Made by a program: the position numbers and the translations under genes. Below the pieces are notes generated by a model. The model did no database searches. It saw nothing but the letters and a program-made list of their open reading frames with translations, and was not told the origin of the DNA. A DNA stretch of 9,383 bases from an uncultured Treponema sp. (GTDB taxonomy: Bacteria; Spirochaetota; Spirochaetia; Treponematales; Treponemataceae), in contig CAMAFU010000051.1 in the NCBI GenBank assembly GCA_945833725.1, positions 1-9,383 on the forward strand, read 5' to 3'. Shown here piece by piece: positions 1 through 5,092 of the stretch (within the stretch, counting starts at the first letter, position 1; the number at the start of each line of letters is the position of its first letter).

Positions 1-36
1 AAAAACAACAAAAATCATAACATACTGGAAATTCAA

Positions 37-1224
37 ATGAATAAAAATTTAAAGCTTTTTTTTCCAAACTATTTTTCTTTCTTTTTTAACGGTGCAATCG
101 TCCTGCTTCTTGGCTCTGTCCTTCCTTTCATCATTCAGGAAACTGAAATAAACTATACTGTTGCAGGCACAATGCTTTCTCTTTTTGCATTGGGCAATTT
201 TAGTGCCAGCCTTGTAAACCCAATTTTATCAAAGCTGCTGGGAAGAAAAAATTCAATCCTTATTACTTCAATTTTTCAGCCTTTTGCGCTTTTTTTCCTC
301 ACTCTTAAACTTCCTGTTTTTGTTTTTATGGTCGTTTTTTTTACTCTAGGAATTTGCCGTGGCTGCTACAGCATTTTAAACAATGCCTTCATAAACGAAA
401 AAGGTGATGGCAGTGCTTCTGCCTTAAACATTCTCCACATGGTTTTTGCCATCGGTGCCTTTATTTCGCCCCTTGTTCTATCATTTTTTGTAAACTGCGG
501 TTTAGGCTGGCGATATGCCGTATACTTTGTAATTTTCGGTTCAGCAATTTCTTTTGTGCTTCTGTTTACATTGGATTATTCCCAGAATTCTTCAGCAAAT
601 GCCGATAATTCAAAAACAGAAGTTTCCGAAAACCCTTCCCGTCAACAAGTAAAATTCTGGAAATCAGCAGTTTTTTATGTTTCAGGCTTTCTCTTATTTT
701 TTTATCTGGGATTGGAAAACTGTGTAAACGGCTGGTTTGTTTCATATTTTAAAGATACAGGAATTATGAGCCAGACTTTTTCAAACAGTCTTGTTTCCTT
801 TACATGGGCAGCAGTTCTGTTTGGAAGAATGGTTACGGCTGTTCTTGCAAAAAAAATGAATCCAAAAATTCTTATTCTTACCGACTGCATAGCTACTGCC
901 ATATTTTTTATTCTGCTCACAGTTTCTTCTAATCTCCTGCTTGTTACAATTTCAATTCTTGGTCTTGGATTCTTCTTTGCAGGAATTTATCCAACAGTTG
1001 TAGCAAATGCCGGGAAAGCAATAAGAGGTTCAGATGCTGGCACTTCCGCTCTTCTTGCAATAGCTGCTCTGGGAGGAATTATTACGCCTCAAATTGTCGG
1101 TACTGTGGCCGACAGAACAGGTTTAATGGGAGCAATAAGCCTGCTTGTTATAAATGTAGCCGCAATGATTATTCTTGGAATCGTAAACTGCTTTAAAATA
1201 AACGGCAACCCAAAATCCCATTGA
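37..1224 (+). CDS. MFS transporter, FucP/FHS-like, 12 transmembrane segments
   Basis: This 395-residue protein is almost entirely hydrophobic segments separated by short loops. A polar loop at about residues 181-209, rich in Asn, Ser and charged residues, splits it into two six-helix halves. This is the layout and length of a major facilitator superfamily carrier in the inner membrane. The loop between helices 2 and 3 has a degenerate MFS signature (LSKLLGRKN, about 65-72). A membrane-embedded Glu227 followed by Trp233 and Tyr237 at the start of the second half, and the C-terminal pattern ALGGIITPQIVGTVADRTG (344-362), recall the fucose/glucose-galactose-type (FHS) branch. A sugar or other small organic solute is therefore plausible, but the substrate cannot be read from the sequence. 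The ATG at 37 has only a weak GGA-type ribosome site (about 28-30), and just 36 bases lie upstream, so the promoter is not visible. The small gene at 1264 follows after 39 bases. Confidence 0.88.
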   Translation: MNKNLKLFFPNYFSFFFNGAIVLLLGSVLPFIIQETEINYTVAGTMLSLFALGNFSASLVNPILSKLLGRKNSILITSIFQPFALFFLTLKLPVFVFMVVFFTLGICRGCYSILNNAFINEKGDGSASALNILHMVFAIGAFISPLVLSFFVNCGLGWRYAVYFVIFGSAISFVLLFTLDYSQNSSANADNSKTEVSENPSRQQVKFWKSAVFYVSGFLLFFYLGLENCVNGWFVSYFKDTGIMSQTFSNSLVSFTWAAVLFGRMVTAVLAKKMNPKILILTDCIATAIFFILLTVSSNLLLVTISILGLGFFFAGIYPTVVANAGKAIRGSDAGTSALLAIAALGGIITPQIVGTVADRTGLMGAISLLVINVAAMIILGIVNCFKINGNPKSH

Positions 1225-1228
1225 ATCA

Positions 1229-1257
1229 TTGAAGTTTAATCTGCATTTTTTTATAAT
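1229..1257 (+). promoter_or_regulatory. Putative sigma70 promoter of the small gene at 1264
   Basis: TTGAAG (1229-1234) and a perfect TATAAT (1252-1257) are separated by 17 bases. The start of transcription expected about 7 bases after the -10 box falls on or next to the A of the ATG at 1264. This is a sequence match only. In AT-rich DNA such boxes also arise by chance, but the combination of boxes and spacing is good. Confidence 0.5.
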
Positions 1258-1263
1258 GAAGTC

Positions 1264-1671
1264 ATGTCCGATATTTCAAAATTCCTGGCAGATATTCAGC
1301 GAATAAAAAAACATGTCCGCAGCAATAACGGCGGCAATTACGATGGTCAAAAGGTCTGCCGTCAGGTTGCAGATTTATTTGCTTCAAACAACCGGCATAT
1401 AAAAGATGGTGCAAGATGGCTTTCTGAATACTGGTTGAATACATATATTCTTACTCAATCAGATTTACAAAACCAGCCGGATGAAGCTTCTGTTTCCAAA
1501 CTTATTGCCTTTCAATATTTTATAGACGGCAACACAGACGAAGACTTCTCCTGCCTTACTCAAGATGACTGGGAAACACTTAAAGATTGTGCTGATGATA
1601 TTGCAGAAGATGTTGATTTAACTTTGCTGCAGGGAATGATGTCCATTCTTTTAAATCAGGGTGAAATTTAA
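1264..1671 (+). CDS. Small acidic protein of unknown function
   Basis: I do not recognise this 135-residue protein. It has no signal peptide and no long hydrophobic stretch, so it should be cytosolic. The N-terminal third is basic and looks helical (KFLADIQRIKKHVRS, 6-20). It is followed by a Gly/Asn turn (22-28) and a Trp/Tyr-containing helix (48-63). The C-terminal third is strongly acidic (DGNTDEDF at 88-95, DDIAEDVD at 111-118). There are three scattered cysteines (32, 97, 109) and no metal-binding spacing. The frame has a TAA at 1237-1239, and the ATG at 1264 is the only usable start. No Shine-Dalgarno sequence stands before it, only a weak GAAG two bases away, and a promoter-like -10 box ends six bases upstream. 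Its stop overlaps the GTG start candidate of the radical SAM gene, so the two are probably expressed together. Codon use matches its neighbours, which supports a real gene. It may be a lineage-specific conserved protein. Confidence 0.72.
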   Translation: MSDISKFLADIQRIKKHVRSNNGGNYDGQKVCRQVADLFASNNRHIKDGARWLSEYWLNTYILTQSDLQNQPDEASVSKLIAFQYFIDGNTDEDFSCLTQDDWETLKDCADDIAEDVDLTLLQGMMSILLNQGEI

Positions 1672-2695
1672 TTCACGCAAAATCATGAACAATTCTTCCT
1701 TAAACCAGGAAATTTATTCTTTATACTCAAAATGCCTTCAGTGTCCAAGAAAGTGCGGTACAGACAGAATTTCCGGTAAAACCGGCTTTTGCGGAGAAAC
1801 TTCCAGTTTAAAAGTTGCTCTTGCCTGCCTTCACTTTGGCGAAGAACCCCTTATTACAGTGCATAACGGAAGCGGCACAATTTTTTTTACTGGATGTAAT
1901 CTTCGCTGCGCTTTTTGCCAAAACTACCAGATAAGCCAGCATGGCATGGGCAGAGAAATTTCAATTTCTGAATTTGCATCAATCTGCTTAAAACTTCAGG
2001 ATGAAGGTGCAGAAAATATTAATCTTGTTACAGGAAGTCATCAAATCCCCAATATTGCTCTAGGATTAAAAGAAGCAAAAAAAAACGGACTTTCCATACC
2101 GGTATGCTGGAATAGTTCCGGCTACGAATCTGTTGAAATGCTGGAACTTTTGCAGGATCTTGTTACTATCTGGCTCCCAGATTTTAAAACCTTAAATTCA
2201 AATCTTTCTGCAAAACTTTTTTGTGCGCCAGATTACCCGGAAGTTGCAAAAAAAGCAGTTTCATGGATGATAAATCACAATCCATTAAAAATCACAACTA
2301 CAGAAAAAAACGGCATAAAAAAAGAAAAACTTATGCAGGGCGTTATAATCCGTCATCTTTTTCTTCCAGGCAAATTTGAAGAAACTGCCGAAGTTCTTTC
2401 CTGGCTCAAAGAAAATGCCGACGAAAAAGCTATAATAAGTTTAATGAGCCAATACACTCCCGTTCCATTTACAGGATCAAATCAGGAAAAAGAAAAACGA
2501 AACTCCGCCCTTTCAATTATAGAAAACCGGCTTGTAAACACAACGGAAGACAGCGATCTTAAAGATTTAATCGATGCCTTCGATTTTCAATTTCTTTTTT
2601 ACCAGGACTTAACAACAGATACAGACTGGCTGCCGGATTTTACACGAAATCAGCCGTTTTCAAACACTCTGGCAAAACCTATATGGCATTTTTAA
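1661..2695 (+). CDS. Radical SAM protein, PflX-like (COG1313)
   Basis: This 344-residue enzyme carries the radical SAM cluster motif Cys79-x3-Cys83-x2-Cys86 inside TGCNLRCAFCQNYQIS, which binds a [4Fe-4S] cluster that cleaves S-adenosylmethionine. Before it lies a second cysteine set, Cys25, Cys28, Cys32 and Cys44 (CLQCPRKC and GFCG), typical of the PflX/COG1313 family. Other family marks are SGTIFFTGCN, INLVTGSHQIP, WNSSGYESVEML, LPDFKTL, a VIIRHLFLPG strand and LMSQYTPVP. COG1313 proteins resemble pyruvate formate-lyase activating enzymes, but their physiological substrate is not established. They should not be called PflA on this evidence. Two starts are possible: GTG at 1661, overlapping the previous gene by 11 bases, and ATG at 1685, giving 336 residues. 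Neither has a good Shine-Dalgarno sequence, and a TAA at 1652-1654 excludes anything further upstream. The tail (DTDWLPDFTRNQPF) keeps a family-like ending, so the gene looks intact. Confidence 0.88.
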   Translation: MKFNSRKIMNNSSLNQEIYSLYSKCLQCPRKCGTDRISGKTGFCGETSSLKVALACLHFGEEPLITVHNGSGTIFFTGCNLRCAFCQNYQISQHGMGREISISEFASICLKLQDEGAENINLVTGSHQIPNIALGLKEAKKNGLSIPVCWNSSGYESVEMLELLQDLVTIWLPDFKTLNSNLSAKLFCAPDYPEVAKKAVSWMINHNPLKITTTEKNGIKKEKLMQGVIIRHLFLPGKFEETAEVLSWLKENADEKAIISLMSQYTPVPFTGSNQEKEKRNSALSIIENRLVNTTEDSDLKDLIDAFDFQFLFYQDLTTDTDWLPDFTRNQPFSNTLAKPIWHF

Positions 2696-2728
2696 AGATT
2701 TTTTCCTCCAATTAATTTTAAAATTTCG

Positions 2729-2885
2729 GGTGGCTTTTGGCATGTTTGGCACCTTCGACAGGCTCAGGAACCAAACACGCCAAAACCAGGCTTTCCAGGG
2801 TTCCGCTATCGCTCCATTCGACGCAGCAAAGCTGCTTACGAACCGGCTTCCGCCGGCCCTTCCAATCCTTGCCACGGAAACCTCA
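2729..2885. repeat. Palindromic intergenic repeat element (REP/mosaic-like)
   Basis: This stretch is visibly richer in G and C than its surroundings. It contains one long imperfect inverted repeat, with arms 2731-2749 and 2771-2788, one bulged base, one mismatch and a loop of 21 bases. The loop includes TTCGACAGGCTCAGG, a wording familiar from dispersed bacterial intergenic repeats. Two perfect small hairpins follow. In the first, GCAGC/GCTGC flank AAA (2823-2835), with outer arms TTCG and CGAA at 2817-2820 and 2839-2842. In the second, CCGGC/GCCGG flank TTCC (2843-2856). Short open frames run through it on both strands (65 and 82 residues), with no ribosome site and a composition dictated by the palindromes. 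I treat them as spurious. No transposase is nearby. The element lies between the stop of the radical SAM gene and the promoter of the reductase. Dispersal in the genome is expected from resemblance, not shown here. Confidence 0.65.
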
Positions 2886-2927
2886 AAATCCTTAACAATA
2901 AAGTTCAAAACACGAAAACGAATCTAA

Positions 2928-2956
2928 TTCACAATTTTTTAAATTTCGCCTAGAAT
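2928..2956 (+). promoter_or_regulatory. Putative sigma70 promoter of the aldo/keto reductase gene
   Basis: TTCACA (2928-2933) and TAGAAT (2951-2956) are separated by exactly 17 bases, each one base away from consensus. An A at 2963 sits at the expected start of transcription. This gives a leader of about 63 bases ending in the AAGGAG at 3015-3020. I see no strong secondary structure or operator palindrome in the leader. Confidence 0.55.
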
Positions 2957-3014
2957 AAAGCCAGTTTTGTTTTGTTCATCCTTTGAGTTTATCCAGACAA
3001 AAAATTTTTGCTAA

Positions 3015-3020
3015 AAGGAG
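3015..3020 (+). promoter_or_regulatory. Ribosome binding site fixing the reductase start at 3026
   Basis: AAGGAG lies five bases before the ATG at 3026. The frame is open back to a TTG at 3008, but that codon lies upstream of this site, so translation from it would run through the ribosome binding site. The ATG at 3026 is the better start. Confidence 0.85.
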
Positions 3021-3025
3021 TTCTT

Positions 3026-3898
3026 ATGAATTTTAATTCTTTAACAGACTGTTACGAACTTTACAACGGCGTAAAAATTCCTTGCATTGGATTTGGTACA
3101 TGGCAAAGTTCCGATGGTCAGGAAGCCTATAACGCCGTTTATTCCGCTTTGGAATGTGGCTACCGTCATATTGATACAGCAAAAGCTTATGGCAATGAAG
3201 AAAGCGTAGGAAAAGCAATAAATGATTTTATCAGTAAAAATAATGTTTCCAGAGAGGAAGTTTTTATTACAACAAAACTCTGGAACGATGATCACGGCTA
3301 TAAAAGTACAAAAAAAGCCATCGATGAATCACTAAAAAAACTCGGCACAGATTATCTTGACTTATATCTTGTTCACTGGCCTAATCCACTCAAATTCAGA
3401 AACTGCTGGCAGGAAACAAATCAGGAAAGCTGGCTTGCCATGGAAGAAGCCTATTCAGAAGGAAAAATCCGCGCCATTGGTGTAAGCAACTTTTATCCGC
3501 GTCATTTAGAAAGCCTGTTACAAACCGCAAAAATTACCCCGATGGTAAATCAAATAAAAATCTGTCCGGGGTTGGCCCAAGATGATTTATGCCAGTATTC
3601 TAAAAACTTAAAAATGATTGTAGAAGGTTACAGTCCTCTTGGAACAGGAGGAATTTTTTCAAGCCAAAAAATGCAGGAACTGGCAGAAAAATACAATAAA
3701 ACAATTGCCCAAATCTGCATTCGCTGGAGTCTTCAAAAAGGAAACCTTCCTTTACCAAAAAGCGTAACACCGCAGCGCATAAAAGAAAATTCACAAATTT
3801 TTGATTTTTCTTTAACCGAAGATGACCTTAATCTTATTTCAAACCTTGAAAACCTTAATATAAAACCTGCACGAAACCCGGACGAAGCAGAATTTTAA
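3026..3898 (+). CDS. Aldo/keto reductase family oxidoreductase
   Basis: This 290-residue soluble enzyme of the aldo/keto reductase superfamily is a single (beta/alpha)8 barrel that uses NAD(P)H to reduce aldehydes or ketones. The catalytic tetrad is complete: Asp50 (GYRHIDTA), Tyr55 (AYGNE), Lys84 (TTKLW) and His117 (LVHWP). Cofactor-site residues are also present: Ser154-Asn155 in GVSNF, Gln177 in VNQIK, GYSPLG (201-206), and PKSVTPQRIKEN (244-255) with Lys245, Arg251 and Asn255, which normally hold the 2'-phosphate side of NADPH. The NQIKICPG version of the substrate-side loop replaces the commoner NQIE-x-HP and belongs to a branch I have seen in anaerobes. The nearest general label is the 2,5-diketo-gluconate reductase-like group, but the natural substrate is unknown. 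The gene looks monocistronic, with its own promoter at 2928-2956, a strong ribosome site, and a terminator 54 bases after the stop. It converges on rpsG. Confidence 0.93.
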   Translation: MNFNSLTDCYELYNGVKIPCIGFGTWQSSDGQEAYNAVYSALECGYRHIDTAKAYGNEESVGKAINDFISKNNVSREEVFITTKLWNDDHGYKSTKKAIDESLKKLGTDYLDLYLVHWPNPLKFRNCWQETNQESWLAMEEAYSEGKIRAIGVSNFYPRHLESLLQTAKITPMVNQIKICPGLAQDDLCQYSKNLKMIVEGYSPLGTGGIFSSQKMQELAEKYNKTIAQICIRWSLQKGNLPLPKSVTPQRIKENSQIFDFSLTEDDLNLISNLENLNIKPARNPDEAEF

Positions 3899-3952
3899 AA
3901 TTCAGCAAAAATTCACCGGAAAAGTACGCAATTTACATCAGCTTTAAAAAGC

Positions 3953-3992
3953 AAAAAAAAACACTCCGCAAAACAAAACGGAGTGTTTTTTT
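3953..3992. terminator. Bidirectional intrinsic terminator between the reductase gene and rpsG
   Basis: ACACTCCG (3961-3968) and CGGAGTGT (3979-3986) form a perfect 8-bp stem with a 10-base A-rich loop. An A-run lies on the left (3953-3960) and a T-run on the right (3987-3992). Read on the plus strand it ends the reductase transcript. Read on the minus strand it is again a stem followed by a U-run, and it ends rpsL-rpsG 16 bases beyond the rpsG stop. Confidence 0.9.
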
Positions 3993-4008
3993 ATAAAAAT
4001 GCAGAAAA

Positions 4009-4479
4009 CTACCAGCGATAGTGTGCAAAAGCTTTGTTTGCTTCTGCCATTTTGTGTGTATCTTCCTTCTTTTTATATGCAGAACCTGTGTTATTGAAAG
4101 CATCAAAAAGTTCTGCAGCAAGTGTATCAGCCATACCATGACCACTTCTGTTGCGTGCTGCACCAATAATCCAGCGCATAGCAAGAGCTTCACGACGAGC
4201 ATCACGGATTTCGATAGGTACCTGATAAGTTGCACCACCAACGCGGCGAGACTTAACTTCTACCAATGGCTTAACATTATCAAGAGCCTTGTTGAATACT
4301 TCAAGAGGATCCTGATTAGTTTTTTCTTTTAATTTGTCCAGAGCCTCATAAATAATTTTTGTACAGGTCTGTTTCTTTCCATCCAACATCATGCGGGAAA
4401 CGAATTTTGTTACAACTGTGCTGTTGTATTTTGCATCTGGCATAATCGGACGATTTACTGATTTCTTATGTCTTCCCAT
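4009..4479 (-). CDS. rpsG: 30S ribosomal protein S7
   Basis: S7 binds the 3' major domain of 16S rRNA, starts assembly of the 30S head and lies beside the exit site. The 156-residue length is standard for bacteria. Recognisable family segments are MGRHKKSVNRPIMPDAKY at the start, FVSRMMLDGKK (27-37), the conserved block VKSRRVGGATYQVPIEIR (75-92), ALAMRWIIGAAR (97-108) and the C-terminal FAHYRW. AAGGAG (plus-strand 4487-4492) stands seven bases before the ATG. The gene follows rpsL by 18 bases, so the two are cotranscribed and probably translationally linked. In E. coli the S7 repressor target lies in a much longer rpsL-rpsG spacer. That spacer is absent here, so any feedback control must work elsewhere. 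The gene ends at the shared terminator, with no fusA or tuf after it. Confidence 0.98.
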   Translation of the reverse strand: MGRHKKSVNRPIMPDAKYNSTVVTKFVSRMMLDGKKQTCTKIIYEALDKLKEKTNQDPLEVFNKALDNVKPLVEVKSRRVGGATYQVPIEIRDARREALAMRWIIGAARNRSGHGMADTLAAELFDAFNNTGSAYKKKEDTHKMAEANKAFAHYRW

Positions 4480-4497
4480 AGTAATTCTCCTTAACTA

Positions 4498-4872
4498 TTA
4501 TGCCTTAGGTCTCTTGGCACCATATTTTGAACGACCGCGCTTGCGACCTTCTACACCAAGAGTATCTTTTGTACCGCGGATAATGTGATAGCGTACACCA
4601 GGAAGATCCTTTACACGACCACCGCGAATAAGAACAACTGAGTGTTCCTGCAAGTTATGTCCAATACCAGGAATATATGCAGTAACTTCAATTCCATTTG
4701 ACAAGCGAACACGGGCAACTTTTCTAAGAGCTGAGTTCGGTTTTTTTGGTGTTACAGTCATTACACGAGTACAAACCCCACGCTTCTGTGGACAAGATTC
4801 AAGCGCTGGCGCTTTAGTCTGATTTGCTAATGACTGACGACCTTTACGAATTAACTGATTAATTGTAGGCAT
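4498..4872 (-). CDS. rpsL: 30S ribosomal protein S12
   Basis: S12 sits at the decoding centre of the 30S subunit and helps control codon-anticodon accuracy. The 124-residue protein matches the family from MPTINQLIRKGR to the C-terminal KRPKA. The diagnostic loops are PKKPNSALRKV (42-52) and HNLQEHSVVLIRGGRVKDLPGVRYH (72-96). Lys43 and Lys88 (numbered with the initiator Met), the classic positions of streptomycin-resistance substitutions, are both the ancestral lysine. Asp89, the residue methylthiolated in E. coli, is also present. AGGAG (plus-strand 4881-4885) lies eight bases before the ATG. Transcription probably begins near 4979 from its own promoter, since a terminator separates it from rpoC. 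Confidence 0.98.
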   Translation of the reverse strand: MPTINQLIRKGRQSLANQTKAPALESCPQKRGVCTRVMTVTPKKPNSALRKVARVRLSNGIEVTAYIPGIGHNLQEHSVVLIRGGRVKDLPGVRYHIIRGTKDTLGVEGRKRGRSKYGAKRPKA

Positions 4873-4957
4873 CGCCTATTCTCCTATTTATACGCCGGTC
4901 AGCACCCCGGACAAAATAAACAATCAAAAACCACGACCTGATTGCCGCGGAAAATCC

Positions 4958-4980
4958 CCCTGCAAAATAAATTTACAGGG
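4958..4980 (-). promoter_or_regulatory. Stem-loop at the 5' end of the rpsL-rpsG leader
   Basis: CCCTGCAAA (4958-4966) and TTTACAGGG (4972-4980) are inverted copies. In the rpsL transcript they give a 9-bp stem, with one G-U pair, around a five-base AU loop. No U-run follows, so it is not an ordinary terminator. It starts where transcription from the predicted promoter should start, so it may be a 5'-end stabilising or regulatory hairpin. The role is inference. The rest of the leader (to 4873) holds only a weak CCGG/CCGG pairing (4895-4898 with 4907-4910) just upstream of the ribosome site. Confidence 0.45.
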
Positions 4981-4985
4981 AACTA

Positions 4986-5015
4986 ATTTTACTAAATTTA
5001 TACAATACAAGTCAA
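4986..5015 (-). promoter_or_regulatory. Putative sigma70 promoter of rpsL-rpsG
   Basis: Read on the minus strand, TTGACT (plus positions 5010-5015) and TAAAAT (4986-4991) stand 18 bases apart, each one base off consensus. The site lies between the rpoC terminator and rpsL, where a promoter for the ribosomal-protein pair is needed. Predicted transcription starts around 4976-4980, giving a leader of roughly 105 bases. Confidence 0.6.
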
Positions 5016-5055
5016 TATGAAAAATCAACTGTCTTGCAGAGATGCGAAAATCTGG

Positions 5056-5084
5056 AAAAAGGGAAAGCCTTATATGACTTTCCC
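5056..5084 (-). terminator. Intrinsic terminator of rpoC
   Basis: On the minus strand, GGGAAAG (plus 5078-5084) pairs with CTTTCCC (5061-5067) across a 10-base loop, and a run of five U follows (5060-5056). It begins eight bases after the rpoC stop codon. The 7-bp stem is of moderate strength, so some read-through into rpsL-rpsG is possible. Confidence 0.78.
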
Positions 5085-5092
5085 CTTGCTTT

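Noticed and set aside
1225..1263. Terminator between the MFS gene and the small gene
   Set aside because: The T-run at 1245-1252 has no GC-containing stem before it. Read-through from the transporter gene is possible.
2696..2760. Possible terminator after the radical SAM gene
   Set aside because: The T-run at 2700-2705 is not preceded by a stem, and the long inverted repeat at 2731-2788 is not followed by a T-run, so I cannot support an intrinsic terminator.
2660..2927. Open frames of 65 (plus) and 82 (minus) residues across the intergenic element
   Set aside because: Neither has a ribosome site, they overlap each other on opposite strands, and their composition follows the palindromic repeat. 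The minus frame also runs into the end of the radical SAM gene.
3941..3952. GCTTT-AA-AAAGC inverted repeat upstream of the shared terminator
   Set aside because: It is a short AT-rich stem with no U-run of its own on either strand. The stronger stem at 3961-3986 explains termination.
4021..4588. Plus-strand open frames opposite rpsG and rpsL
   Set aside because: They are shadows of two highly conserved ribosomal protein genes with strong ribosome binding sites.
4895..4910. CCGG...CCGG pairing just upstream of the rpsL ribosome site
   Set aside because: Only four base pairs, and CCGG is self-complementary, so chance is likely. It is mentioned with the leader but not called as a regulatory element.
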